The notes: a model not told the origin generated them from the sequence alone. DNA of 64,000 nucleotides from Moringa oleifera (GCA_021397835.1 JAJFZO010000747.1:3102501-3166500); one strand, 5' to 3'; shown: positions 1 to 13,605, counted from the first letter of the stretch. Numbers and translations are program-made.

Positions 1-770
1 GGTTTGCTTGTGCTAATTCTTAAACATGTTGTAGAAGAGAGGTTACTATCAAAATCTAGCTATTTGTTTTGCTTTTACTAATTTTTTAAAGTAATATGTT
101 GAACAAGCTGAATTGAAAAAGTGACATTGGCAACAAAATTAGTGGGAAAATCTAGCCTAACGACTTAATTTATTGTGAAGCTCAAAAAAAGGGAAGATAT
201 GAATAGAAAATGCCTACTTTTTGGTGTCAAAAGGGATGATACAAATAGAAAGTACATGAAGCCAATAGATTCATCGGTGTACCAAAATGATATCATAATT
301 TCATCACAAGTATCTAAGATTATACCAATATAGTATCAACTGTTAATTGATTAAGCGTGTACCCAACTAGTTAATCATTGTTAAATAAAGAATTAACGCA
401 TGTTTCATTTGAATTAGACCACCTAGCAAATGTTAATTTGTGAAAGTTAACCTAGCTAGGGTTTGACATCATAAGGCAAATAGAATAGCCACTCCCAATA
501 TTTATGCTAAATTGACCAAAGGATTAAGCTAAATCCACCACTAATGTGGAATTGTCCTATTTATAGTGCCAATATTGGGCTACTAATTTCTCTCAGTTCA
601 TCATTTTAGCCCCTTTTTCAATTAACTTTAATGCCCATGTCCCACCTTTTTTGACATGCTGTAGCAATCCCACTTAACCTTGCCTCATTTGGTGGAGACC
701 CCTTTAGTATATTTATATTATGTAATAGTACTCTCAAATCACATAAACCCTAGCATGCCTAGCTGTTCCC

Positions 771-780
771 TTATATATAC
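771..780 (+). promoter_or_regulatory. TATA box of peptide gene 1
   Basis: TTATATATAC lies about 60 bp before the 5'UTR intron donor. The equivalent TATATATA sits at 12387-12394 in the duplicated copy, in the same surroundings. Transcription would start around 800-810; this is inferred. Confidence 0.5.
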
Positions 781-1036
781 GTACCTAGATTCTCATTTTC
801 TCCATAGACTTGCCAAGAACTCTCTCATATCTAGTTGGGTAAGTAGACTTTGTAACATCGTTTCCAAAAGATACATTGATGTTTATCAAAATTAAACCAT
901 ACATCTTTCTTCTGCCAACAGAACTTAGAGATAATTATGGTATATTAATTAATTGGTTTCCTCCTTCCTCATGGAATCTGACGTTTTTTGTTTAAATTTT
1001 TGAATAGCAGCGAAAATTCGATCGATCAGCTTGACA

Positions 1037-1261
1037 ATGAGGGCTCTCGCGGTTGCTTTAGCCGTGATGATGATGGTGAGTTCTTGCATGGCTGCACCGA
1101 GGAAGGTGATGGAGGCTGCACTGAAGACGATAGAGGCTGAAGTACTGCATCATCAGGAGGAGCATCTGTACTGTCCCGCCGGTAGTGATACTTGCAGGAC
1201 TTCGGGGCCGATGAATCACCATTGCACTCCCGGCGACTCCAATTGCCCTGTGGGTAAATAA
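1037..1261 (+). CDS. Small secreted peptide, four-cysteine form (copy 1)
   Basis: A 74-residue protein starting at the ATG at 1037. Residues 1-20 look like a cleavable signal peptide: a basic residue, a hydrophobic core, and a cleavage site after SSCMAA. The mature part is about 54 residues and has four cysteines near the C-terminus spaced C-x6-C-x9-C-x6-C, within two similar halves (CPAGSDTC and CTPGDSNC). A 5'UTR intron fits 839-1010 (GTAAGT donor, AG acceptor). The paralogue at 12657 shares the signal peptide and the start of the mature region but has no mature cysteines. Reading-frame similarity to the paralogue continues past the TAA at 1259-1261 to a TAG at 1301-1303, so this copy may be shortened. 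I recognise no family. Precursors of this size and layout are typical of apoplastic signalling peptides, but that is inference only. Confidence 0.6.
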   Translation: MRALAVALAVMMMVSSCMAAPRKVMEAALKTIEAEVLHHQEEHLYCPAGSDTCRTSGPMNHHCTPGDSNCPVGK

Positions 1262-1985
1262 GTCTGTGACAAAGGTGGGAATGGGACAGAAAACCCTAGC
1301 TAGTCTTCTGGACGTGTAGTATAATAACTGATACAATCTTCCGTGTAACATACTTATGGCTAAGGGATGGTAAGTTACTTTATGCATGACTGTCCACTGC
1401 TATAACTTGAACCAAATGCAGCTATTAGCCGTTGAAATATAATTATGTTTTGATATGTAATAGCATGTGTAATCTTGGGTTGTATGAAAACTATGCAGTT
1501 AAATTGGCTCTATTTTGCATAAATCGACGGACCTGGTTGAGGGCAATGAAACACAAAGATGTTAATAATTTACTATTGAAATTAAGTAACCTACAAGAAT
1601 AGATTTCATATATAATTAAGGATCTCGTTCATGGATCCCCATCAGAATTTGTGTACAATATCTCGCTGGGTTATCTCCTTTCCGGTAGATATATTATCAT
1701 AAAATTAGGTTATTGAATGATGCAATTAATGAGATATTAATGAGTAGAAATAATAATACCTTCTCAAAGTCCTACTCTAAAGCAATATGCCTGATGCAGC
1801 TCATAATCTTACAATATATAGATGGAACTGCTAACGTAGACATTCTAAAACAATTACATTAAGTTAGATTTCATTTGCATGAATATTTTGTGTACTAAAG
1901 TTGCCCACACGACACTATGTACATGTCTTGCACCATGTTGAAACATAAAGAAAATATATATGTTTTTAAGCACAAAATTAAATTT

Positions 1986-2797
1986 AATAAAGTGTAAAAA
2001 GTTAAAATTTCATATAGAGACTCTTCTACCACATCCATTATATATTTTAATAATATTAAATTCATCTAAATCATTTTCTCATTGAGGATTAATTCTTAAT
2101 ATTACTTTTCAAGATTTATGGCAAAAATATTACAAGCTTAGTGTATTTACATCATGCACAGCTATGCCAAGTAATCTCACTTGCTCTGTAGTTGTAGTTC
2201 TCATGACATGGTAATTAAGTTTACGAAAATTAAATAATAAATATTGAATCAATTTTTGTATCCATAATAATTGATGGTTTTATTAAAAAAAGTATCAATA
2301 AAAGTTAATTAAAATAATGTAAGCAGCATAATTAATAATTTTAAAATTATTAATAAAAAATTAAAATTTGATACTTATTTTATATATTGGTTTCACAAAG
2401 GAATGCAATAAAAACATAAGTGACGTATATTTGCCATTAATTTATGGATGACAATGATTAACCGATTAAGAGATTAATCGTGGGTTCCCTTGCAATTCAC
2501 AAAACTGAAAATTAACATTAGAAGGCTTTAGTCATTAGTTCTCAAGGAATTGATGACATATATGACAGGCTACAAGCAGCACATCAACACAAGACGTCGG
2601 TCTTCTTAGTTTCACAAACACTCACCTGTCGTGGATCTTTCCCTCTACCAATCCATTAAATCGGTTAATTACACCCAAAATCAACTCCAGTTTCTTTGAA
2701 ATCTACTTTAAAATAACAAATTTGCTTTCGGTAACTGTTTTTTTTTTTTAAAAAAACCACACCCATGACTTAATTCTTCGTTGTCCCATGCATCACC

Positions 2798-2835
<38 letters not shown>

Positions 2836-5800
2836 GTCATAGTTTTTGTTCAATTGAAGCATATATTGCATTTTAATATGTTGATTTCATCATCTTTGAG
2901 TTAATTGATTGGATTTATCTTTTTAAAAATTTTAAATATTCAATATATTTATGATAATATTAATTAAATTTATTTTTTAAAGAGGAAGACAAAATTAGAA
3001 GCTAAGTTCACAAACAATCATTGAGGTAAGTATTTTAATTTTATAAATTGATTTATTTTCAATTTTAGTGTAAATTTAATTTTATATATTATATTTGTGT
3101 AATTTTAGATTTCAAATTAGTTATAAATATTAAAAAATATATTTTGTAAATTAGTTAATGAATTGGTATAGTAATGTTGACACCTTAAAAATTAGAAATT
3201 AAATTTAGATTAATACTATGTTGTATTTAAAAGAATTTTAAGATTTAATTAATAGTTTGTGTGGTTTTACAAATTTAATTTATCAATGGGTTAAATAATT
3301 AAATAATGCAATAATACCGCTTTAAATTTAGAGAATATAGTTTAGATTCATTTTGTATTGTATTTAATGAATTTAGAAACTATTTATTTTATGTTTTGAG
3401 GAATTTAAGTTAATCAAATGTTAAAACAATTGCATGTTATATAACATTAGCAATTTAAGAGTAGGGAAATATGGTTGACTGATTTTAGGATTTAACGTTA
3501 GTTTGAGATATTATAAATTTAGTTTATGAATTGGTAAAATAATTGAATGTTTTTTGCTAGCACTTTAAAATAATTATGAAACTTTGTGTTTTAATTTATG
3601 TTTGTAATATTACAAATTTAAGTTAATAAAATAATAGATATCTCAATATTGTTAGCATTTTAAATTTAAAAATTAAGGATTAAATATTTTATTAGACGGC
3701 AAAAATGATGATGAACTTATATTGGAATGTAAAGTTGGTATTATGCTAAAGTGTGTTATGATGAAAGAAGCTATATTTGTGTGGAAGAACATATATTGGT
3801 TGTATAAAGGAGTGTATTGGTATGTAGAGAAAATTATACATTTATATACAAAGCCAATTGATGAAATTAGTCTAAGAAATTTATCTAACAATGAAAGTAA
3901 CCTAACTTTATTAAAATTCATGTGTTTAACATTTTTTTTTAATTATGAGGACTTTACCATCCTTTCTTTTTAGCTGTAAAGACTAAAATACTCCCTTTGG
4001 CAAAAAGGCTAAGGGATTATTCTTTCTGACAGCAAAGTATACTCTAATGTATTGTATTATCACTTAACCAATAAATTATAGTCACTATTTCTCTCTTATT
4101 TTGCCCATGACAGTCTTGCTTCCTCTCTAATACTCTCAAAAAAACCAAGTTAGAACTAAAAATAGGATAGTAAAAAAAACGAGGTGAAACTCAAAAATTA
4201 CAGTTACTGAAGCAACATATTACAATCACTTTGGATGAGTCTTGCTTTCACATCGTATATGATGGCTTCCATTGTTTGAGTGAGGACATTTGACAGAGAA
4301 CAGGGTTAACACAGTGAAGAACGGATCATGAGATTACATGGATGCCTTAAAAATTTCTGTCCAAACATAACCATAGCACATAATTTCCTCACCATCACAG
4401 TAACAAAATTTTCTTATAGTTGATAGATAACCTTAAATTCAACACATTTTAAATGTAGTTCATACAACCCAAAATCTTAATCAAACTATCACTACAAATT
4501 AGCCAAAAATAATGAAATTTAGCACATTATTTTATGGCCCATTCTAATTTAATGTATATGATGTTTAAAAAAAAAACAAAGCTAATTTTTGTACAAAAGT
4601 ACAAATGCTTCAATGATGGATGCTCGCTATAAGTCTTCAATGGACCTTGCATAATGACTTCTTTTGCAAGTGAGATCGACAATGCAATGTGAGAAGATGA
4701 AACTTTGGATTGTTTTCACCAATGAAAAGATGAAACTTTTAGAGTGATGGAACTTCGATTGATAGAAGATGGAGAAAGCAAGCGATAACTAATGAAGATT
4801 TGGGGGAAAGATCCAAAATTTTTAAAAATTAAAAGAAACCAAATATTGTAACTTATGGGTAAAAAGTTGCAATAGGTCAATACCCATTAAATAGATATTA
4901 TTCAATAGTAAATATGTTCAAAATATAAAATAAATTACATTATTTATTTCGAGATTGTTTAATATTATTTTATATATTTAGATTAAAAATATTTTATATT
5001 AATGATTATGGGTTATTTTGAAAAAAAATTTTATAAAAATGCTCCAAAAGATTTTTACCTATATATACATATATATATATATAAGAAGAGATGTGTTGAT
5101 GTAAATGAAATAATGTGTTTTATTGTATTTTAATTATGTAAATAATTTTAAGTCTTGGAATATGATTTTGTAAAAAAAAATAAAAAGTGTCATTGATACA
5201 TGTAAGGAGAAGAATGTAACATACACATATATATAGAAAAAAAATTTATATTAATATTTTGAAACACAGATAGTGGATTATCTTACAACAAAAAACTACT
5301 AACAATTAAAATAAATAATTAAATAATAATTTAAAAACATTAATTGTCCATTGTAAAAAATTTGTAATTTAATTATACTAAATTGCTTTTTAAAATAATA
5401 TTATTTATTAAAAATAATATTATAAAATATGTGATGATAATTATTTATGACAATACGTGATTAATATTTAATTTTTTATAAGTAAAAATATTAAAATTAC
5501 CAAAAAATTGAAAATATTTAGCTTTGGGCTCTATGTCCAACCAAACTAACAAATTAACATTTTATTATTAACAAATATTAAAAATTAATTTAAAAATTTG
5601 AAAATAACAATAAATAATATTTAAAATAATTATCGATTGTAAACAATTAAGAAAAAATAGGAATCAATCAACAAGATATCAAAAACTCAGTTACAATAGT
5701 ATCAACTTAAAGGACCCAAAAAAAAAAAAAAAAAACTGGCTGCTGATTCTCTAATTCACAATTTAAAATATCAAAAAATTATTTGATTATTTTATAATCT

Positions 5801-6411
5801 TTATCAAAGGAGTGTGGGGTCATCAATTTATAAATATGAAAAAATTAATTATTTTTTTAAAATAAAAAAGTAAATTAATAAGATAAAAAATGATTTTGTG
5901 ATTTTTAGCTAACAAGCAAATTAACCATTTGGAAGCCATAAATCCAAAACAAAGGAAAATGCTCAAAAGAGAAGAATGTCTACTTGGGTAGTACTTCAAC
6001 TGATGGAATTCGCAATGCCAAGCTCATTTAACAAATCAATTTTGATTTTAGTAAACTGATTAGGGTTTGCTTATGCTTGTGTAAAAGGAATGAAGAGAAT
6101 ATGGGTTTGTTTGAACATATCTACAGTTAACAAAATTTCAAAAAGCTTGTGTTGCCTTTGTTTATTTGCTTCGAGATAATAATTTAGGATTTATGTCATA
6201 ATTTTTTAAATATTAAAATTTAGTTGATAACATAAAATAAATATTAAAATTTATATATTTTTATTTAAATTTTTAATATTTATAAAACATTAATTTTACA
6301 CTGAGCAGGTAGGAGTTAATAAAGACAATGCTTACACAACAATTATTCATTAGTTAAAAACTCTCTTGAATTGCAAATCAGTAAATTATTTGTAAAAAAT
6401 CATACTTATTT
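1986..6411. other. AT-rich intergenic DNA with a CT/TA microsatellite
   Basis: No gene is supported. Open frames here are short, AT-driven and lack recognisable motifs. A compound (CT)n(TA)n microsatellite occupies 2798-2835, and a poly-A run lies at 5717-5735. The stretch 4015-4800 is somewhat less AT-rich but shows no coding signal. Confidence 0.6.
2798..2835. repeat. Compound microsatellite (CT)n(TA)n
   Basis: About eight CT units run directly into about eleven TA units. Confidence 0.95.
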
Positions 6412-6546
6412 GCTAAGTCTGATCCTCTTTTGCCTCTTGATAATGGCGCTGTCCTTGAACCTGAGTATTTCATTAGGAGTATTCTTGGTTTAAAACATGT
6501 AAATTTGACATTCCAATATATAGAATTTAATGATGAACTTCTGTAA
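6412..6546 (+). pseudogene. Possible copia reverse-transcriptase tail fragment
   Basis: One 44-codon frame contains the string RSILGLKHVNLT. This resembles the conserved copia RT/RNase H junction (consensus roughly YRSIVGALQYLTLTRPDI). The fragment ends at a TAA and has no recognisable flanking pol sequence. Similarity is short, so this is only a candidate remnant. Confidence 0.25.
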
Positions 6547-9500
6547 ATTGTTTTCTGAATATAAAAAAATATAAGATGTTGTGATTTTTCTAAAGAGAAA
6601 GGTTTGAAAAGCAAGAAAAATCTTGTCAACGAAAAAATAAAAGAATTAGTACTTAGGGAAATATTATAAATGCCTCTAGGATCCTTTTTTTTTTAAAAGA
6701 ATTTTTGTATTCATTTTTTAAATATTATATATATATAAACAAAAAAATTATTTAAATTAATTTTAAGTTGATCCAAATTAACATAGACTACATAGTATCA
6801 ATGTGCTTGTTTAGTTTTTCATGTCAATATTTATATGAAAGTAAGGTAATCAAATATTTATTTTTTTCAAAAAATCATAATATATATAACAATTAAATAT
6901 ATTGGCAAATTTTTAAATTTAGATTGATATAAATTTATAATTTATATTTTAAATCTTTCAATGAAATTTATATCTATCAATAAATTTGATCTAATTTTTA
7001 AATGAATTTAAAATTTTATTTCATTTATTACTTTCAAATCATAATTTTAAAGCATTCAAATCGATGTTGATAAAAATATTTAAAAATATATTTATTTGTT
7101 TTTACAAAACAAAATGTATTTTAAAATAAAATAAATTAACAGATAAAAACTAATTTAAAGTTTATCAATAATATTAATAGATATTTAATTTTTTCTAATT
7201 TACTTGAATCATTTGTTAAAAAAAAAGTTTTATCATACCTAAGACGGCTCCTTGCCCCTCTTATTTTTTAAGTGGAGCTTTACTTGATTTTTATTAAAAA
7301 AATTATTTTTTAATTATTAGGAAATATGATTTGATTGTTTTAAATAGAATTTATTTTTAACTTAAAATTTTTAATATAATGTATTTGTTATATTAGAGTA
7401 AAAAATAAAATATAAAATTGATGACAATTAGTTTATGTTATTTTAAGTTTTTTAAAATTTTATTTTATTTTTAATTTTTAAAATATTGTCAATTGTATGA
7501 TATGTGATCATGGTATTATTTATTTTCAAGTACTTTTTAGATTCAAATTAATTTTTGCACTCTTTAAAAAAATTTAAAAACTATAAAATAATGGTTATGG
7601 TTTTAACTAAAGACAAATAGTAGATGAATAGATTGTTTATAAAATATTATTATAATATCTATAATAATTGTTATTACAGCAAGAAATTTTTTAAAATTAA
7701 AATTCATAAAAACTTATGTTCAACTGTAAAAAAATTAAATATATTATCCATTTTATCAAGTAAAAAATTATTATTTAAATTTAAATATTAAAATATATTT
7801 AAAATTTTACATCACAAAAAAATATAAATAATATTAAAATTTTATATAAAAATAAATTAAAAAGTCTCATTAATATGTTCTTAATTGAAAGTCCACGTGA
7901 TAGTTGACTGACATCATTGTTTTCTCTTTTACTTATCCAAGTTTTGGATAAATATTAATTTATATGCTTAATGCTCTTTTTTTCTTTTGTCCATGGATTG
8001 CTTCTTTATATTAAATAATTTTAGGATTTTGATGTCCCACTTATTTGCTTGTCAAAAACTGTGTAAATGAATTATTTGTTTTACTGAGCAGTTGAAATTG
8101 TTGTTTGTCATTTTTATAATAATTTATGTCATTATTTGTCAAAATAATTCATCTCAGTTAATCAAATATCTAAGATTATATATTTAATTATATAGTAAAT
8201 ATTAGACATATTTAAATAATTTATATCATAAAATTTTATTAATATTAATAATAGATATGTCATAACGAATTTTTTATCGTTGAATTCTTATAGTAACTTG
8301 AAAAATATTTTTGAATGATTTTATTTTAAAAATAAAAAAATTTAGTATGGGGTTGAACACTAAAATTCGTTTGTTTTGAAAAAAATCACTTTTTAAATTA
8401 ATAAAAATAAATATAAATAACGCAATTATAGTTTTTTAAAATTAAAAACATCAGTTTAAGAGTCAGTTACATATAAAAAATTATTAGTATCCCTATAGCA
8501 TCCGAAGATTGATACCAATTGATTATAGTTATTTCTCGATTTTGAAATTCATATGATTTTTAAAATTAATTTTTAAAAAAATATATTAGAAAAAGATAAA
8601 TAAAATTTTAATTTCTAGAGATATAAAGTTTAACTCTTATTTTACCCTTAATTCTTGAAATTATTTTTTTTATGATGAAAAATGTAAATATCTCACTCTT
8701 ACTCAATTATTAATCCATAAAATATTTTTTATAATAAAAAAATGAAAATCTCATTCTTATTCAACCACCTAATTCTTAAAATATTTTTTTTGTTGGAAAA
8801 TATGAAAGATTTACTTTTATTCAATCTCTATTCTCAAAACATTTTTTATTATTCATGCAAATATAATGATAAGTTAATACTATACTAAGACGCATAGCAA
8901 CATTACATAAAGTGTATAAATAATTTCAATATCTTATAACCCTAACATAAGTAAATAATTAATACTTATATCTAAATTTAGACCTTAAACTTGATCTCTA
9001 TAATTTCATTAATTAAAAATAAAATATATTTAGGGCCATACAAAATATTTTTTATTTTTCTTGAAAGCATTTAGAGAATTTAAAAATTTTTCTCTTGCAA
9101 TTCCTTCATTATTTCGCAAAATATTTTTTTGTTTAAAAGTAATTTTTTACTAAAAGTTATCAAAATCTCTATCTTTGAAAATTTTCATACTCTAAAAAAA
9201 TCAAGTATTCATTTCTTTTACTTTTGAAAATAACTTTTATATTAAAAAATATAAAAATCTCTCACTTGAAGTTTTTTCATATTATTATAATATATTTTTT
9301 AAAAATAAATTTATATTAAAAACTCTCTTAAGATTTTTTTATATTTTTCAAAAATTTGAAATAGATATTTTATTTTTTTAATAATTTTCATATTAAAAAA
9401 TATAACAACTTCTTTTTTGAGTTTTTTATATTTTTTAAAAGCATTAAATATATATTTTATTTTTTAAAAAATTTTAGATTAGAGAATATGAAAACTTCTC

Positions 9501-11692
9501 TTTTAAGTTTTTTTATACTTCTCAAAAGCTTCAAACACATATTTTATTCTTTGAAAATAAATTTTCATCAAAAAATATAAAAATATCATTCTTAAATATT
9601 TTTATCCTCTTAAGAATTTGAAATATTATTTTTTATTTTTAATAAAAATTAAAATAATACTACAGTAATCTCGTCCTCTTTAAAAACATAATTAAAATTA
9701 AATGAATCAATAAAAAAACTTAATTTATCTAATAATTTACATTATTAATCATTTTTATTTTATTATTATTATTTAAATGACCTAGTATCTCAAAGTTATT
9801 TTTTTTTCTTCCTTTTTTTTTTAAATTTTCTTTCTTCTTTAAATAAAAAAACTTTTCTAACCATCTTTCTTCTTTTTCTATTTATTTATTTTTATTTATT
9901 TTTTTTACCTCTCTCTTGTCTTTCTCCTTGTACTACCAACATCACTCACCAGCACCTATACTATGACATTCTTACAACTCTTAACCCCATTTTAGTTGAT
10001 TATGTGATCATCACTTAAAAGCATAAATCAAAATGATAAACATGTCATAATTCCCTCACAAATAATATACTAAATAAAAATAATAAAATAACATAAAGAT
10101 AAATAAAAGTAAAACCATAAGAAAATGATAGTAAGATTTATCATAAAAATATGCTTATCTTATGTCAAAGTGTAAATAAAAAAAAAAAAAAAAGCTGATT
10201 CCAAGATGACAATGAGGCAAGAATAAGAGAAAAAGAAAAGATGGAACCCATGGATGATAATTTTATTTTATTTTATTTTTTGGTGAAATAAAGAGAGAAA
10301 AAGAACCCAAAAAGAACCTTTAATTTTTTTTTCTTTCCTCTGGAAAAGAAAATCAAATCCTCTTATTCGAAATTCTTCTTCAAGAATCGCCTCTTTCTTT
10401 CAAAAATTTATTTCTCTCCAAATTTTCTCTCCTCTCTTTTCAATATTTTTTTTGTCAAAAAAAAAACTTCACAATCTCTTGGCCAACGTAAGTATTTATA
10501 AAACTTGGCTAAGCATTCACTGTAGTGGTAGGCAGCTATTGCTGTCTTGCTGCAACATTGCCGTTGCCTTATTAAGCAATGCTGCAGTAGTTGTTGGATG
10601 CTACAACATCTTGAAACTCCTTTTTTTTAAAAAAATAAAATATTAATCTAATTTTAATTAAATAATTAATAATAATTATTTTTTAATCTTTAATCTCAAT
10701 CATTGACTATTTTATTTAAATTGAGCTAAACGAAATTAAGTGTATGCAAGATCAACCTACAAAATTAATTCAATAATCATATAATTAACTTGGTTGATAT
10801 CAAAATAAAAACTAAATTTATTCTTAGAAACACTTAAGTATTTTGAAGTATATTTTAATACGCATCCACTTATATATTCTTGGATGGAGAAAGTATAGGA
10901 TATTTCTTGAAGGTGAAAGAAAATAATAGTAGTCTTGAAGTATGGGATATGTCATTCTTGACACCAATAATTTAGCTTTAAGAGATAAGGACAAAAAGAT
11001 AAAAGATTTTTGTATTGTCGTCTTTCATATGCATATAAATACAGCCTTGTTGATTTGATCATTAAGGTTTTTAGTTGTTGAAGAGCCATTGGTATGTTAT
11101 ATGGCAATAGGACAAAGATTGTTGGCCTTATTTGGAACATTTATTTATAGATAAAAGAGTAGGATTTTTCATTAGAAATATTATAATAAATACGGGTCAT
11201 GTCAATTAAGAGTAATTTATCCAATTTGGACTACTGAAATTATCACAATTAATTTCAAAGGTACATAAATTATTAGGAAAAGTATAATAAGGTAAGAATG
11301 TAATATGTTCGTACTTTGATGTTCAAACCTCTAGGTATTTGCTTCTAGAAGGGCTAAAGATATGTTTTTTTTTTCTATTTTTATATTATAACATACGGAT
11401 TAAAGCATAAAAAAAAATTCAATAAGAAAGATGCATTTTTTTTCTCTTAAACTTATGCATATAGTGTTTGATGACTATTTTTTTATTAAAACATAATTAA
11501 TACTAAACAGAAAAGTTATCAAAATCAATAATATATATTATACACCTAATTAATTCTTGGGTGATCAAACTAGGTAGTAATGGATTCATTTTTTTTTCTT
11601 TTTCTGGGAAAAAGATGAGAACCCATCAGTTAATTATGATTCTTGATGTACCAGAGATCACCTGGACTAAAATATGAGAGGGGGTTCCTGTC
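6547..11692. other. AT-rich intergenic DNA
   Basis: No gene is supported. The sequence is mostly A/T runs with scattered short frames. A less AT-rich patch at about 10500-10610 forms an imperfect hairpin (listed separately). The stretch 10860-11160 is also more complex but has no convincing coding frame. Confidence 0.6.
10521..10605. repeat. Imperfect hairpin (possible MITE remnant or fold-back RNA)
   Basis: CTGCAACATTGC at 10550-10561 pairs with GCAATGCTGCAG at 10576-10587 (one mismatch, 14-nt loop). Outer arms TGTAG (10521-10525) and CTACA (10601-10605) can also pair. It stands out from very AT-rich surroundings. Confidence 0.45.
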
Positions 11693-12386
11693 ACATCTAT
11701 TTGTTTTGCTTTTGCTAATTTTTTAACAGAGCATGTTGAACAAGCTGAACTGAGAAAATGACATTTGCAACATAGTCGGTTGAAAAATCTAGCCAGTAGA
11801 AGAACTTTGTGAAGTCCAAAAGGGAATGATATGAACAGAAAATGTCTACTTCTTTTATCAAAAAGGATCAATGCAAATAGAAAGTACCTGAAGTCAACAG
11901 ATTGATCAGTACCCAAATGATCTCATAATTTCATCACAAGCATCTAAGATTACGAAACAGTATAAGCATGTTAGTTGATTAAGCAGCTACCCAATTAATT
12001 AATCATTGTTAAATAAAGAATTACTGAATGTTGCATTTCAATAAGACCACCTAGCCAATGTTAATTTGTGTAAGTTAACCTAGGGTTTGACATCAGAAGG
12101 CAAATAGAATAGCCACTGCCAGTATTATGCTATATTGACTTACAGATGAAGCTAAATCCACCACTAATGTGGAATTTTCCTATTTATAGTGCCAATATTG
12201 GATTACTGATTTCTCTTAAGTTCATCATTTTAGTCCTTTATTAATTATTAATTTAATGCCCACATCCCACTTTTTTTTGACTTATTATAGCCATCCCACT
12301 TAATCTTGCCTCATTTGGTGGAGATACCTTTAGTATTTATAATATTATTACTCTCAATCACATAAATTCTAGCATGCCTAGCTACA

Positions 12387-12394
12387 TATATATA
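12387..12394 (+). promoter_or_regulatory. TATA box of peptide gene 2
   Basis: TATATATA lies about 57 bp before the 5'UTR intron donor. It matches in position and surroundings the TATA box of copy 1. Confidence 0.5.
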
Positions 12395-12656
12395 CCCTAG
12401 ATTCTCTTCTTTCTCCATAAATTCACCAAAAACTCTTTCAACTCAAGTTGGGTAAGTAGATCTTATAATATCGGTTTAAGAAGATTCATGGATATTCATT
12501 GAATTTCTAAACCATGCATCTTTGCTTTACCAAGAAAAATTTAGAGGTAAATATATATCGTATACTGATAAGTCTCTTACTTTTGCATGGAAATCTGACC
12601 TTTTTGTCTGTTTAAATTTTTGAATGGCAGCAAATACACAATAGATCAGCTTGACA

Positions 12657-12896
12657 ATGAGGGCTCTCGTGCTTGCTTTAACCGTGATGATCACGGTGAG
12701 TTCTTGTGTGGCTGCAACGAGGAAGGTGATAGAGGCTGAACTGCATGAGAAGAATCATTTTCCTGCAAGTAACAAGAACTTCAAGAGTGAGAACCGAGGC
12801 GTAGCGTCTCCGATGCCGCACCATGACACTCCCGGCGTCAACAATAAACATGTCGATAATAAAGGTGGAAATGGGGACGGAAAACACTACCTGTAA
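12657..12896 (+). CDS. Small secreted peptide, cysteine-free form (copy 2)
   Basis: A 79-residue protein from the ATG at 12657. Residues 1-20 form a signal peptide nearly identical to that of the copy at 1037, followed by the shared RKVxEAEL segment. The rest of the mature chain is hydrophilic, rich in His, Asn, Lys and Gly, and has no cysteine; SPMPHHDTPGVNNKH aligns with the part of copy 1 that holds its last two cysteines. A 5'UTR intron fits 12452-12630 with the same borders as copy 1. The proline-, glycine- and asparagine-rich motif followed by a short tail recalls post-translationally processed plant peptide hormones, but it matches no consensus (CLE, CEP, RGF, PIP) well enough to name. 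Expression is plausible because promoter and intron are conserved; this is not shown. Confidence 0.6.
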   Translation: MRALVLALTVMITVSSCVAATRKVIEAELHEKNHFPASNKNFKSENRGVASPMPHHDTPGVNNKHVDNKGGNGDGKHYL

Positions 12897-13605
12897 CAGC
12901 TGACACTAACTTTCATGTAAGATACTTATGGTTCAGAGATGATAATAAGTATTTTATGCATAGCTGTGCCAAGTAATATGGTGAACTTAATATCGCTATT
13001 AGGGATCTCATGTAAAATTATGTTTGTGATATGCAATCTGGCCTGTGTAATCTTGGCATGTTATGAATAATATGTAGTAAATTAGTGGCTTGCTACTACG
13101 TATTTTGCATGTCTATATACTTGATCCAATGAAATGAAACGCAAAGGGGTTGATAATTAATTTATTGTTGAAAGCAATCAATAAGAATAAATTTGATTCG
13201 TATCAATTTCATACATGAATCTTATAACATCTTATGGTATTATCTTCGGAGTAGATCTGTTCTTGATTAGGTTATTGAATGATGCAATTGGTCGTAAATC
13301 ACTCAATTGAGATTTTGATTACAAAAAGCAATGATACCTTCTGCGAGTCCCCCTTGAAGCTATGCTTGATTGCAGTTCATAATCTCACAGTACATAGATA
13401 AAACTGCTAAATGTAGACATTCTAAAACAATAAACTAATTAAGTTTAATTTATATGTTGAGATACACGTCAGGATGAACAAGTTGATTTGCATGAACTTA
13501 TGTGCCACAGTTGCACATACATATGACATTACGTATAGATGTCTTCACCACATGGAAATATCTATTAAGAAAAGTAGGTATGTTTTAAACACAAAATTTA
13601 ATGTT

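Larger units (their letters stand above)
55..1985. repeat. Segmental duplication, copy 1 (peptide gene block)
   Basis: This block aligns along nearly its whole length with 11693-13605. Matching landmarks include a run ending in TGTTGAACAAGCTGAA near 100 and 11735, the region just upstream of the TATA box, the 5'UTR intron borders, the first part of the coding region and about 700 bp of 3' flank. Similarity fades near 1985 and 13605. The block carries one small secreted-peptide gene. The edges are my estimate by eye. Confidence 0.8.
11693..13605. repeat. Segmental duplication, copy 2 (peptide gene block)
   Basis: Direct-orientation counterpart of 55-1985, about 11.6 kb downstream. Promoter, 5'UTR, intron borders and 3' flank align well. 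The mature peptide coding part is the least conserved segment. Confidence 0.8.

Noticed and set aside
680..895. Open frame of about 71 codons before peptide gene 1
   Set aside because: It overlaps the promoter, the 5'UTR and the leader intron, begins in non-transcribed DNA and has no conserved counterpart frame in the duplicate.
3673..3973. Opposed open frames of about 82 codons on both strands
   Set aside because: AT-rich composition explains them; no domain, no start context, and each is the shadow of the other.
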